A stretch of 64,000 nt of DNA, taken from assembly GCA_948567375.1 (NCBI GenBank), contig OX419756.1:39038552-39102551 (forward strand), written 5' to 3'. The notes beneath the pieces were generated by a model, which searched no databases, was not told where the DNA came from, and saw only the letters and a program-made list of their open reading frames with translations. Positions 20,987 through 33,845 of the stretch are shown here, in pieces; the first letter of the stretch is position 1, and every line of letters begins with the position of its first letter. The stretch comes from Lunularia cruciata (taxonomy: Eukaryota > Streptophyta > Marchantiopsida > Lunulariales > Lunulariaceae). The position numbers and the translations under genes were made by a program.

Positions 20987-21700
20987 GACGGGGGGTAGGT
21001 TGAAAATTCCTCGAAGTGAATTCAGATCATAAACCCTACTAAGCTAAACATTACAGCTTTGAACTTTCTCTTGTTCAAGGTGGCAACTGAGGTAGCCAAC
21101 CAGGCTCGCAAGCAAGAACATTAACCAAATCATACACTGGTCCAAATGCCCTCCTCCAGATTTCTTTCAGGCACAAACTAATCCTTCCACAACCTGACCA
21201 GGTCACCAAACTCACCAGCAGCCGAAGCGTACACGTTCAAAACTCGAAGAAAAAGAGACGTTGCAATCAGCAAGTTCTGCTGCGAAAGTACTCTAGCAAA
21301 TTGGTGGGCGCATTGACGATCGGCTCTCCTCCTTGAGCCCATAATTATCCACCAAGACACAGTCCGCTCTTACCAAACCCAGTCGCCGTCAAAAACCTGA
21401 ACCGTCTTTTGTCAAAATCTGCATGCAGGAGTTCAGAAATCTGCCCTGACCTCTCCTCCTTCTACTAAGAACTCTCGACTTGATTCCCACCCCCACTCTC
21501 TTCGGCACTATTTCTCCGTCTTCACCTTCGGACTCTACTTTCATTTCAAGTAAACCTTTTCGGTCGGCGGACGGACCGCTTCTTTCGGGCCTGTTCCAGG
21601 TGGAATGCACGCAATTTTCGGGAGTGGAATTGGCGGAAATTTTATGACACGCAAAGAAATGCTACAGCCAATAAACTATGTTAGCCACGTTCTGATTGGT
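20987..21700 (-). promoter_or_regulatory. Probable 5' untranslated region and promoter of SYP81
   Basis: CpG-bearing, mixed-composition sequence upstream of the SYP81 ATG, free of retroelement remains up to about 21,650. A minus-strand TATA-like TTATATACTAG lies near 21,712-21,722, just outside. The 73-codon minus ORF at 21,389-21,610 is not recognisable and is probably leader sequence. Confidence 0.4.
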
Positions 21701-22876
21701 AGTTAGAGCACTAGTATATAACAATGATTGGAGGTTGTGAATGATATGTCCAAATATGCTTTTCCCTCTAGAAACGTAAGCTTTGTTGTTAGCTTCATGT
21801 CTTTATCTAGAGCCAGGTCCATGGAGTTGGAGAGCTCCATGGACTTGGTAATTGTTATTTGGGTCATAAGGTAAAATCTTTCTACATCTTTCTATGTGCG
21901 ACATGACGTGATCAAGGAGTAATTCTTACTTATGTTGTCTTTGGGGTGAAACCTATTCTAAGATGATGTTCTATTAATAGTTCATGAACTATATGTTTGT
22001 GTATTGGACAAAATCATCTCTTGGCTAAAATATCTACACCACTTAGACATATAGGACTACCTCTCATCAACTTGTTCTAAAAGAATGGAGTTAGACTCAT
22101 ATAGACCACTCCATGCAGTTTTGCATATTATGTTCTATGAGCAAGGTTGAAGTGGAGTACCATGCATTTCTTTCGTGCCTTATTATGAGAATATCAAAGT
22201 TAGAAATAAAATTTAGTGTTAGAGAATTCTACACTCTCTTGAGGCTTTAGCTTTACAAAGGTATATGATAGAGATCAATTTACATGGAATCATTATATTA
22301 TAGAGTGATTATGTGTATTAGGATTTTTCCTAGATTCACATTATTTGTATTGAGTTTTCAATTTTTATGTCTTTTTGTCTTGTGTGCTTTATATTTCATT
22401 ATATGTTTTGGTGATTAGATTAACTTGAGCCAATGAAAGAGAAAAGGGTGAACTTTGATTGGCATGAAGTGTTTGCATTGACATGTAAGTGGTGTTTGGC
22501 TTCTTAATTAGGCTGTTAGTTAATTTTGGCTTGTCCATGGGACAAGAGCTTTACAATGAATCATTTACATAGATATAATTAACCATCCCTTCTATTGAGC
22601 TCTTCCATTTAATTTTCTCTCAAGTTGGAAAATATATTTAACCATCCCAAGGTACAACATGGTAGGAAAAGGCATTTTATGAGTGTTAATTAGCAAAGAA
22701 TGTTCTTGTTGTCTAAAACTTCAATCATTTATGGTCAATTTTGGAATTATCTTAGAAATGAATTGCTACATAGGAATGATATATTGCATTAAGGCTTTAA
22801 GGCCATTGTTTTAGTCATTTATCAAATTTTGGTTCAATTAGGTCCAAGTGGTAAATATAAGAGTTGATTAGGTAGT
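21701..22876. other. AT-rich intergenic sequence with a possible copia RNase H scrap
   Basis: No gene. Plus-strand 22,130-22,190 can be read as CSMSKVEVEYHAFLSC, which resembles the Ty1/copia RNase H motif (SSTEAEYxAL). The surroundings are too decayed to prove it. The rest shows nothing recognisable. Confidence 0.3.
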
Positions 22877-23770
22877 TGTCATGACATTTGTAGCACCAAG
22901 GCTAGTTTGCTCGGACGTTGGAATGGTAGTGTTGGCAATCATTGTTATTTTGGTTGTTAGTCGTGGACTACTTGTTGGCAGTTGGATTTCATGTTATGGC
23001 TACTTCTCACTTGGTGGAATTGTAAAAGATCAAGGAGAGAAATAGGAGAATGAAAGATCAAAGTGAAAAATCACATTGGGACTCCAAATGAGGAATGAGG
23101 AAATGAGTGAAACTCCAAATGCCTAGCATGAGCTTGGGCTTTGGTAATTATACAGAACATACAAGGCTCTTGAGAAGCTTCTCAAGAATTTTTCTAAAAA
23201 CTGCCTTCTTAAGTGCAAGCCAAGCTAATCGGGAAGCTTCCTTCTAGAAATTGACTACTTGTCGTGCAAGCTAAGCTAGTTTGGAAGCTTCCTTCTAGAA
23301 GCCACCTACTTGGCATGCAAGCTAAGCTAGTTGGGAAACTTCACAAGAAGCTTTCTCCTAGAATTTGTCACTTGGCATGCACCTTACCCAATACTTGGAA
23401 GGTACCAAGTAGTTTCCTAGATGCTTTTAGAATATTCTTATAAATCTTGGTTAATTTGGCCTATTTTTTACATTGTTAGTCTTGAAAAACCCATTTGTAA
23501 ATTCCATATTACTACAAGGATCCATAATCACTTGCACCATTCACATAATTGGATGTGCTATCAACAACACCATTAGAGCTAGAGACTTAGGTCAAGCAAA
23601 GAGGTATACTTTTGAGATATAGCTCTAGAGAGCTTACTTCTTTGTTGTTGAGCCTTTGAGTTACTGGCTATGATTGATAGAGGCCGATGAATGTCACTTG
23701 GAGTCTTTTAGCTAGAGTGGGTATGGTTTGATTGTAACAAATACCTAATTGTTGAATGAAGTTTGATCTC
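22877..23770 (+). repeat. 5' LTR-like repeat of family Y, split by a solo LTR
   Basis: 22,877-23,020 plus 23,517-23,770 match the family-Y LTRs at 27,858-28,402 and 13,255-13,790. Shared landmarks are ATTTGTAGCACCAAGGCTAG, GACTACTTGTTGGC, ATTAGATGTGCTATCAA-like sequence and GGAGTCTTTTAGCTAGAGTG. The repeat is interrupted by a minus-strand chromovirus LTR at 23,021-23,516. Confidence 0.65.
23021..23516 (-). repeat. Solo chromovirus LTR, minus orientation, inside a family-Y LTR
   Basis: On the plus strand it starts TGTAAAAGAT and ends near ACTACA. It matches the reverse complement of the 12,532-12,945 LTR through CCTAGCATGAGCTTGGGCTT and the repeated AAGCTTC..CTAGAAG units. No internal domain follows on either side, so it is a solo LTR left by recombination or a truncated copy. 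At 496 bp it is longer than 414 bp because it has an extra internal unit. Confidence 0.8.
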
Positions 23771-26700
23771 ATCCTTGGTGATCCTCGTAGCTTAAGAGTA
23801 GGTAGACACTCTTATTATGTCAAATGCAAAATGGTGGCAAAGTCAATTTGGTATTGATTTATGATATGGAAGGTGTCATTTAAACATCTTGTGATTGAAC
23901 CTCTCCCCCATCCTCTACTTCTTGTTTGTGCATCATGTTTGTGTGAGGTGATTTGACTTTATAGCATTGGTGCTCTATTATACTCTCAATAATGAGGTTG
24001 GAGTGATGACCAGTCAATTTCTCTTTGATGAGGTAAAAGTGATGACTTATAAATTGTCAAAGTGAGTGTTGTGATGGTAAGTAACAAGTTATCTTTTCTT
24101 CTAGTGTAGTTGTTGTAATTAGTGCTAAATTAGTGAATTATGTTCAATTGGTGGTGGCACTTGGTGGTGATCCTTGGTGGAGTAATTTTGGTGGTTAAGG
24201 TTGTGGTTTGAGTTGCATTGTAATAATGAAGTTCTTTGAGGATTCTAGAGGAGATATTGTTATAATACATATTGGATTTACATAGAGTGGTGCTTGATAT
24301 AAGCTTGTATCTCATGTCTTAGTGAGGGAGTAGATTGACTCTGATTTGGGGTTTGATACAAGAGTGTATTTAGTTGAGAGTGCACTTGGTGTGTTCACAT
24401 TGTTGTTGTGTGACATGGACAAGATTTATGGGCCTTCAAAGCCCCAAGTGTTACTTTGATACAATGTGTACCATTGAGTTGGATGACTTCATCCAAGAGT
24501 TAGAAAATTGGTGTGATGGGGAATAGATGTGGAACCTTACTTTATTCACACTCTTCATGGCATTGAAGGGGTTATTTCAACACTTAGAAGGTCCATTGAT
24601 GTATGACTATCATGAGTTCAAGAGAGTCCACTTGGAGGAGATCAAGCTATGGAGAGAATATTGGTCTCTAAACTACATCTTTATCACTTCAAGCTTGGTT
24701 GCTAAAGGTAGATTGGTAGTACCCACAAGTTTTAGCTCTAATAGCATTGGTGTATCTAGTGGAGGTGCACTAGTTGGATATGGTGCTAATATGAGTGAGA
24801 GTAACGGTATAGGTGGTGATGCAATATTGGGGTTTAATCCCATGGTGGAGTTCTTCTAGTGCTTGAGGAAAAACTACTAGGGAGTGCAGACTAACAAGCA
24901 AAGGAGCTTGTAAGAGCTCCAATGAAAGGTTGGAAAGAGCCTATGCAAGGCATACACTTGCTTGAGACAACGGATGAATTTTCATCATGCAGTTATTGAG
25001 GCCCAAGCAATCCAATTTTGGTATGGGATCCTAGACAAAGAGTTGTGATATTAAAGTACATGATGTTACATTATTACAAGCTACCTCACCTACTTTTGTG
25101 GTGGTCTTTAGTTTGATTGAGTGCAATGAGCTCAACATGGTGGAGTAGATAGTGGTGATATCTAGATTTGGCAAGTAGACCTCATCCACAATTGTTACTT
25201 CTTCTAGAGTGCACCACACCATGCTGGATTTTGAGGAAAGAGTGGATAGAGTAGATATTATGGAGCAAGTGGAAGGCCTAGTGCAACTAAACTCTTACCT
25301 TCATTTTTAGGTTAGCAATAGCCAAGGAGTGGTGGTGTTGCTAATTGGACTTGTGGCGGATCTCACCACAAGAGAGAGTGCACTCAAAGTAGTGGACATG
25401 ATACCTTTAGTGCATCACAAACAACATAGAGATAGTGTGACCATTTCCATAGATTTTGGTCACAATGGAGACCAATATCAACTTTCACCTAGAGTTATAG
25501 AGTGGTAGAGCTGCTATGGTAAGTGGTAGAGGAGTTCTAGATCATGGAGGATGAGGTGGTAGAGGACCCACATCTAGTAGGAATGGAGTACTTGCCTTGC
25601 TTATGATACAACCATAGCTATTAGATTGAGCAGTTGGAACAAAGATTGGCTAGCATGGCCATAGCTTAGAGGAAATAAGATTTGGGTGTTGAGGCTTCCA
25701 CCTCTTATGTTGGTGATAGAGATGTCTTGGACTTTATGTGCAAAGTGGCATAGGAAGATGCAGCTACCACAATGACTAAGAGTGCAATACATTCTCTAGA
25801 CCCTAAAGGAACATCATGGAGTTGGACCCAAAAAGAGGAGAAGTTGGTAAACAAGTCAAATTTTCCTAGTCTCTCATACTCTTTAAGGCACTACAAACAA
25901 CATCCATGCCTCCTAAATGTCCCAGTGCATGTGTGATAGGTGGTGATGGAGTACATGATGGACTAGATGCTAGTCAACCATCTACTACTACATAAATTGA
26001 GCCTAGCATAATGTTAAAGGCTCAATTGATTATGCGCTTCTCTTTGTTCTCAACCAATGACAAGACCTTGGTTGCATCTCTCTTAGCATATATAGGAGAG
26101 TTGTTGAGGACACAAATCCAAAGGATGGAGATATTGATATAGGTCAACAGGACATTTATGATAGTGTCTTAGAGATGGATTATCTTTTCACTAGTGTTGT
26201 GGGTGGCATATTTGGTGTTAAGGAGAGAGATCATGTTTTTCAGCAAGCTAGACAATTTAGATTGACGGGTAGACACCTTTTTCATGTATGGGAGGATTGT
26301 AGAGTGCAAGTAATACCATTTCCATCTCAGAGACCATAATTAGTATGTCATGTTCATGAGGAGCTAGAAAATTTTGGAGTAAATTGTATATGTAGCTTAC
26401 TCTAGAGTCATTATTGGTGGTATGGTATGAAAATTGATATACAATAGTTTGTTGCCTGATATGTGGTTTGTGATTGAGTTAGAACATCATTTAATATTCA
26501 TATGCCATAGTTACACTCATTATCTATCATGAGATTGGGTTATCATTGGACTTTGGACTTTTTTGGACCTTTATCATTGACTATGAGACATCATCAATAT
26601 ATTGGTTGTGGTGGAATACTTATCCAATTGGATTGAATTGGTGGCACTTCCTAACAAGTCCAATGAAGAGATAGCTTACTTATTCTTGGATTGAGTATTT

Positions 26701-27857
26701 AATCATTTTGGTGTACCAACTAAGGTTTTGACTGATCAATGTACAAAATTCTTGGAGGAGTTTTATGTCTGTGTGACAAGGCTTTGATTGCTCATCATAC
26801 TACCTCCCCTATCACCTTGAGTTAGATGGCTTGGCAAAGAGAATGGTTCAGATGGTGAAGAGAAGTTTGCGTTAATATGGTTTACAAAGATGGCACTTGG
26901 GGGATAAAGATCTCCCATTACCTTGGTTGGCCATGGGCTAGCGGCTCAATTGACAAGCCTCCTTAGCATCCTTCTCTCCTTACTTTCGACGTTATAGACA
27001 AGATCCAAATTTACTTGCAACTATTTGTTGTGATGTTATTATAGTTTTGGACTTGGATGATACAAAATAATGGGTGAGCGTATATCCTCAATAGGCAGAT
27101 ATCTTTCAAAGAGTGATGTCAATGGCCTTTGAGAACTTAGCAATTGCTCGGCATAAGAATACCTTAAAAAATGCCACTATTCAAGGATTAGATTATAAAC
27201 ACTCAATCCATTGATTTCATCTAGGTGATTATGTATATCTACAATAGACTACACCAACAACACTTGATGTTACTACATGCTGCACTATCTTGAGAGTGCA
27301 TGAGGTTTTTCTTTGTGTAGTCTTCATGGTGAAGGATGTGATGGTCTTGTTTGGAACATCATGTGTGTAATTTTGCACCATTCCACCTCCTAAATATTGA
27401 TGGCACGATGGACCCAAGCTTATCACTTGTAAGTGTGGGCTTGTGGTGTATGTTATGTGGCTCTTTTGGTGTAGCCACTATTATGTTGGTGTGTGATGGT
27501 TGTTCAAGATGATGGCATATGGCATGTTTGACTCCTCCAATCAGAATGGTTCTTCAAGGGTAATAGTTATATCCTATATGTACTTGACTCATAGCTAGTT
27601 CATTATTTATATAGTGAGCAAATAGGCGACTAAATATTGGGCTCGAGAGCACTTGACCTCTTGATCTTTGCTTACCATTGGGTATATCATATACTTAGAG
27701 TAGATAGCTATATGGAGTTAGATGGACCTAATTACCAACTAGGGAGTGATTGTAGCACTATAGATTTCATGTATGACTTATGTGTGAGTTGTGGTTCTAT
27801 TAGTATATGATGTTAATAGTAATGTGTGTTGTGTAGCAATGTATACATGCATAACAA
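23771..27857 (+). pseudogene. Decayed internal region of a family-Y Ty3/gypsy element
   Basis: Lies between two family-Y LTR-like repeats. Plus-strand 24,527-24,859 keeps a 110-codon open stretch of Gag-like composition. From about 26,190 an integrase is readable in pieces: RHLFHVWEDCRVQVIPFPSQRP, then a VCHVHEELENFG zinc-finger-type segment near 26,345, LGYHWTLDFFGPL near 26,533 and a TTSPITL region near 26,800. Many stops interrupt it. Reverse transcriptase and RNase H are not recognisable, so this copy is either internally deleted or too decayed to read. Confidence 0.65.
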
Positions 27858-28402
27858 TTATCACAACATTTGTAGCACTAAAGTTATTTTGCTCAAACAT
27901 TGGAGTGATAGTGTTGGCAATCATAACTATTTTAATAGTTACTCATGGGCTACTTGTTGGGGGTGGTATTTCATGTTAGTGCTACTGATCACATGGTGAG
28001 ACCCACCATCACTTGCACTATTAAATGTGTCCTCATTGGTGCCATTAGGGCTAGAGACCTAGGTCAAGCAAAGGGGTATACTTTTAAAGTGCAACTCCAA
28101 AGAGCTCATTTCTCTAATGTTGGGCCTTTGAGTTCTTGCTTTGGTGGACATAGGTTAACAAGCATCATTTGGAGTCTCTTAGCTAGATTGAGTGTGGCTT
28201 GATTCTCATTTTTGCTCGATTGATCGTGATTGTTGAGTGAAGGATCAAGTACAAATTTGTTTTGAGTGTGATTTAAGTAGAAGCATGAATTGATTATTAT
28301 GGCAGTTTAGAGTTCACGTAGGACTTATGTGTGAGTTGTGCTTCTACATTGTACGATGTTTACAATGATGTATGTTGTGTAACAAAATATATACACATAA
28401 CA
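27858..28402 (+). repeat. 3' LTR-like repeat of family Y
   Basis: Matches 13,255-13,790 over its whole length, including TTATCACAACATTTGTAGCA at the start and GTATGTTGTGTAACAAAATA near the end. Because it follows the integrase remnant it is taken as the 3' LTR. Exact termini are uncertain since no clear TG...CA pair or target duplication is visible. Confidence 0.6.
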
Positions 28403-28954
28403 GACTTCAAATAAAATTTTATATGTATCCATAAAATTTAGTAAATTCTTGTACAATCAATCTATAAAAATTATACTGGGTGCATGGTAGGAGGAGATAC
28501 AAGATATGATAAATTTTATGAATACATATTATCTCAAAAGGTTTGTGTCAAGATGAGAAAGGAAAAAGGTGACTTGTAACTTTTGAATGGTTTATGAGTC
28601 ATTTTATAATATTTAATTAAATGCATTAATGCCCATGTAAGGGACATACCCATGTTGGTCGAGGTCAAAGTTTGAATATCTTAATTTTGGTATGTTGTAT
28701 GAGATGCTACTTATATTACAACAACTTCATGTTAATCAAGTAGTTTCTCTAGTAATAGAAACTACTTGATGAACATGGAGTTGTTGTAGAATTTCCCTTT
28801 GATGGGTGACTCTTACACATGGGTGATGGTGACTAAACATAAGGTCCAATCTTGGATTGACCCTCCAATGTTGTTGGATGCAACTAGTGTTAGATCTCAT
28901 GCCCATCATCTTTATCTTTGGTGGACAAACCTCTTACCTAGAGAGGTGTAATGT
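28403..28954. other. AT-rich intergenic sequence holding a short hairpin
   Basis: No gene. The only structure is the 31-bp-stem hairpin at 28,718-28,787, listed separately. Confidence 0.4.
28718..28787. repeat. Near-perfect hairpin: 31-bp arms, 8-nt loop
   Basis: The left arm 28,718-28,748 and right arm 28,757-28,787 are reverse complements with two mismatches in 31. The loop is CTAGTAAT. The size is compatible with a small foldback or a very short miRNA-like precursor, but no conserved miRNA is recognised. Confidence 0.7.
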
Positions 28955-29440
28955 TCCAAGGACATGAGAAACCCCAAGACAAACACAAGATAAGAAACAT
29001 AATGCTTCAGCCCTCAATACTCAGATACCTCAAAGGAGCACATTGTCTTTGTTATATAACAATGAGAATACACTTAAATGGAGCTCCATCATTGGATTGG
29101 ATTAGATACATAGATTGGTGACATGTCATCAAGCTCTATCCTTAGATTAGTTGTATGGATTAATGACATGTCAATTCTTGTCTTACTTGGTTGTCAAACC
29201 AAAGGGACCAAAGTGAATCTTTGGAGAATCTTTTTGTAATAAATTCATAACAAGATAAGTGAAGCACTGTTGGAAAGCTCTCAATGAGACAAACAAAAGG
29301 AGAAGAATGCTATATTTGTCTATGAAAGGAAGGAATCTTTTGTTTTTTTAGACCTAATTCATCATTTAGGCTTCCAAAATTAGCTCTAAATTTTTCAATG
29401 TGTTTTTGGCCTCTACACTACTAATGAAAGTGCACTTTTG
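28955..29440 (-). repeat. Family-Z LTR-like repeat, minus orientation
   Basis: Its reverse complement shares with 31,200-31,840 the GGAAGCCTAAATGATGAATT-like segment, TTTGGTCCCTTTGGTTTGAC, and a TTATATAACAAAGACA box followed by CTCCTTTGAGGTATC. It is a decayed copy with no coding sequence attached. Confidence 0.55.
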
Positions 29441-31199
29441 CTAACACTTCTATTTGATATACTTAAACCATCATATATATTATCTGTCAAGAAATTACCA
29501 AGAAAATTTCCATCTCGCTATATATCTAGCTAATGGTATTACAAAAGGTTTTACAATATGCTTATGATGGAATTCAATGACTACTACATTTTAAATATTA
29601 TTTGGGTGTAATTCTTAGGCAATGGGAGTGGCTGATAGGTTACCTTTGGTAGCAATGAACCTTATAAAGTATCCAAGAGCCACTTTACATATGAGTTTCC
29701 AAGCTTCCCATGCTTTTTGCCAATGAAGACTTGTACTTATTTGGGACTCACAAATATAGCAATTTGTAAAGCTTGATGTAAATGAGAGATAGCAAGAAAT
29801 GGTTTTTGTACCAATGTCACTATCATCGTAAAAAATGTCAAATTATTTTGGACCTAATTCTACTCCTTGTGTCTAAGTTACTCTTAAGCTACTATTAAGC
29901 CTTCTAATGTTTTATTCCTAAAGTCAAAGCTACTCATACAAAATTATGACTCATTTTCTAATCTTCATATATCCAAAACATGATTGTTACTTTCTCTAAT
30001 AAGAATAAGATATCAAAATAGTTACTCTAATTAGTAATAAGATATTATTAAATTAACAGAGTTGCATCATACGTAAATTTTTCATATATTAACATGAAAA
30101 CAAATAGTATTTAACACTTTATTATAATATGAGCTATATTTATGTTATTTTCTATAATATTATCTTGATTAATATCATGCATTTTTTTAAAGTAATTATA
30201 CAGTACTTTCCTTTCCATTTAAATACAAAAATATATTTATGAATTTATATGTAATGTACTATTTAATCGGGTTTTAATTCATATTCTTAATATTTAATAG
30301 ATCTTCTCTCATATATAGAATATGAATATCATATTTTGTGTTTAAAATAAACTAAATTATTGCATTAAAAAATAAAATAAAATTTTATTAACTTTTAAAT
30401 GTTTCAACAACTTAATTCTATAGTCATGATCAATCTATATAATTTATCATTAAATACAAATAAGTATATCAAATCTAAAATATCATTTTAGCAATATTTA
30501 GAATAATTTTCTATATGTCTTATTGGATGGAAACATTTATCATTTGTACGAGGATTAATAATGTGTAAATAATATTAAGTTGAAAGAAAATATAGTTATC
30601 ATCATGTTAAATAACTATATTAAGATAATCTTTGTTTTGAAAGAAAATGTTAATATATGATAGATCTAAGTTACCTTCATCTCTTAAATAATTATACTTT
30701 GTTGCAACTTGAAGACCACTCAATCAATCTAGCTAGTAAACATTCATTCAAATCTATGCATGTGAATTGTTTTGAGTTACAAGTTTGTTATTTTATATGT
30801 ACACTCAAAATGATCAAAGTTGTTATTAAAAAGATCCATAGTTCTATATGCATACTGTTTAGTACATTATCTGAATAATGTATATAGATATTGAAAGGTT
30901 TGAAGTTGAGTGTCATCCAACACCTTGAAAGTTGCTAAAATCTCAATTACAATATATTATGATGCTACTTTCATACTGTTAAACATTCATCGTAACTAGT
31001 GGTTTGGTTGAATTTTTTGTTTGCATTGAAATTGCACAACTATAACTACCTCTTAAAACCATATAAATATTAATATCTATGTTGATACTTTGTAATACCA
31101 AGAGCTAGTCATATGATCTAGATGTGCAATTTGGTTTGGTATTATTTAGAATGATATTATACATGATGGTCAAAATAGATCAGATAGAAGTATCACCAA
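29441..31199. other. AT-rich intergenic sequence, nothing recognised
   Basis: About 1.76 kb of very AT-rich sequence. The ORFs in it (such as 30,657-30,878) have no domain and are expected by chance. No repeat boundary or RNA gene was found. Confidence 0.45.
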
Positions 31200-31840
31200 A
31201 AGAGTATTTCTACTAATAGGGCAGAAATCAAAATAGACTCGGGAACCTTAGAACCAATATCGAAACATATGATTTAAAGGTGAGAATTGGTTTGATAACA
31301 TTTGGAATGATGTTACATATGATGGACTAAACAAATCAGAAAGAGGTATCACCAAAAGGGGGCTTATACTAATAGAGTAGGAACCAAAGGATGCTTGAAA
31401 TCTTTGAAGGCAATTTTGGAGGCCTAAACGGATGAATTGGGCCTTGAAAATGTGTGGACCCACCCGATAAAGGAGTGGATGGCCTTCCCTCCCACTACTT
31501 TATCTCGTTGAGAGCTTTCCAACAGTACCTTAGGTGATTATGAGATTCATACAAGAAGATTCCCTAAAAGATTCCCTCTGGTCAAAGCTTGTTTGACCAA
31601 CCAGATAGGACCTAGACTAGACATGTCACCCATCCAAGTAAGTAATCCAAGGGTGGAGCTTGCTGACACGTCATCTATTTGTGTGCCTAATCTTATGGTG
31701 GAGCTTCCTTGGACTAGATCCTCTTTGTCTATATAATAAAGAGAAGGTGTTCCCTTGGAGCATCAAATGTTTGAGTGTGTAATTTGTGTTTTCTCTATTC
31801 TCTTGTCCTTGGAGTATTACATACTTGGTAAACTTGTGTG
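31200..31840 (+). repeat. Family-Z LTR-like repeat, plus orientation, longest copy
   Basis: Carries all family-Z landmarks: CTACTAATAGGGCAGAA, GGAGGCCTAAACGGATGAATT, GTTTGACCAACCAGATAGGA, GCTTGCTGACACGTCATC and TATATAATAAAGAGAAGG. A partial internal duplication (CTAATAG..AG..GAACC) is visible near 31,210 and 31,370. It probably represents a solo LTR of an unnamed element. Confidence 0.55.
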
Positions 31841-32515
31841 AATTAAATGACAAGTACATGTTTTTGTAGCTTAATAAATACCAAAATTACATGTAAAATA
31901 AAGTTATAAATTTAGCTTCTTATTTGAATGAGTTACAATTTATGAAATTTTTATTTTATCCTTGTTGAAGGAGCCTTCCCCAATTAGAGGTACTTCTAAG
32001 AGAGTTAAGCTCTACATATTTAATCTTATAACTTTTACATCACTGTTCAAGTATCCTTTACTAACAATGAATCATATTAAGACCATATGAGTTTACTATA
32101 TTACATCGTAACACATTAAGAATGTGTTATGAAACAAATTTTTATAATTTTCAAAGAAAATAAATTTGAATATGTATTGAATTTATAATTTATATTATAG
32201 TTAAAGAAGGAAACCATAACAATGCAAATTAGTAAGAACATTGCACAAAAGGCTAGTGAGGTGTATTTTATTATATTTTTTATAATAAATCCTATTAAAA
32301 CTTTAATGCTTGAATATGTAATTTCAAACAACTTATGTATTAAATAATAGAGTTTATTTAGTAAATAACAATGAATGATCACTTATTAGATGGTGAAATA
32401 CAAAAAGGTAGTAAAAACATAGAAATTTATATTTAGTTATTTTCATGAGTATATTATTCATCAAAGGACGTCTAACTATCATGTGCATCCAAACATCTTA
32501 TAAATATAAACAATA

Positions 32516-32550
<35 letters not shown>

Positions 32551-33524
32551 CTCTCTCTCTCTCTCTCTTTCTCTTTATATATATAATTTATTTTTACATA
32601 GCTATATCAATTTTCCAAGGTGGAAAGATCTAGGTAAATTTAGGATATTTTGATATCATTAAGTCTAAATCACATGTGTTTCAAACAAAATTTACATAGT
32701 TTAACTTTAAATGATTTAAACATGGATTTTAATGTCTATACAGATTTTATTGTTAGTTGACATGTACCAGTTTCTCAAACAAATGTAGTTCTTCAAGTCT
32801 CTTTATCATATATTCACAATAAGAGTGCATGGTAACATATTCCAACAATAATATTATACATATATCATGCTATTTAAATTTACAACGTTGAAGGTTTGGT
32901 TTTTCCTTTAATAATGCTATCAATTATTTGTTGCTCATGTTAATTTTAAGTTCCCTAACTCAAAACTAAATATCATTTTATATTTCACAATCAAAAGGTA
33001 GTTATATCATTGACACATATTTCTAATGAAAACTTAGAATTTGAGTAATAGCAAGATGTGGTATTAACTAGTTCTAACCAGCAATAAAAATAATTTAAAA
33101 AAGAAATACAAATTATATATATTATATATAGTAATATTACAATCCTAATTGTGTATTGTATTCCATTGACAAATATTTAGTTACACAATTGTTTAATTAT
33201 GAAATTAATTACCCTACGTATGAAAATTTATATGCATTTAAATATGCTTATAATTGAGACCAAATGGTATGATTTTGAAATTTATTCCTTTAAAAAAATT
33301 CAGAATAATATATTTAATATATTATACTAACTTGTATATTAAGTATTTTCAGCTTTTAATAATCCAATATGATACTATATTGAAATAGTGAAATATAAAG
33401 GCAAGAAGACACAAATAGTCAAAAGGTTGAAAACTTATTACAAATCACATGCAATGTTAGCCTATGAACAATCCAAGTGCACCTGATCAATTTGTAAAAT
33501 ATTGGTACAATTTAAAGTAATCTC
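31841..33524. other. AT-rich intergenic sequence with one compound microsatellite
   Basis: About 1.7 kb with no gene. The only clear structure is the (TA)n(TC)n run at about 32,513-32,586. The ORFs overlapping it are low-complexity artefacts. Confidence 0.45.
32513..32586. repeat. Compound microsatellite (TA)n then (TC)n
   Basis: An uninterrupted TA run of about 16-17 units is followed directly by about 10 TC units and an imperfect TTTCTC/TATA tail. It is a typical slippage-prone locus. Confidence 0.9.
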
Positions 33525-33845
33525 TATGACGCACTTTCTTAAAGCAAAAGCTTTAATATGCAAGAGGGAGGAAATTTCTATACTACTAATGTGATGTCTA
33601 CCTTTGATGCTCTTATAGCAAGGGCACTCCAGAAGTACATGGTGCTCATCTTCTACTTTGCTTAAGGAACATAAAGTGCTTTACATCTCTATGCTGTAAT
33701 TTCTTAAAGCTAAAGCTTTAATATGCAAGAAGGAAGAAAAGTCTATACTACTAATGTGATGTCTAACTTTGATGCTCTAATAACAAGGGCACTTTGAAAG
33801 AACATGGTGCTCATCTCCTACTTTTCTAAAGGAATATAAAGTGCA
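33525..33845. repeat. 165-bp tandem duplication at the LINE 3' end
   Basis: Two direct copies with a 165-bp period, for example TACTACTAATGTGATGTCTA at 33,581 and again at 33,746. Each copy carries the LINE C-terminal EHHVL-type segment. The second copy is the one that leads into the rest of copy A. Confidence 0.8.

Noticed and set aside
32445-32633. 62-codon ORF with an Ile-Tyr and Ser-Leu repeat
   Set aside because: Direct translation of the (TA)n(TC)n microsatellite.
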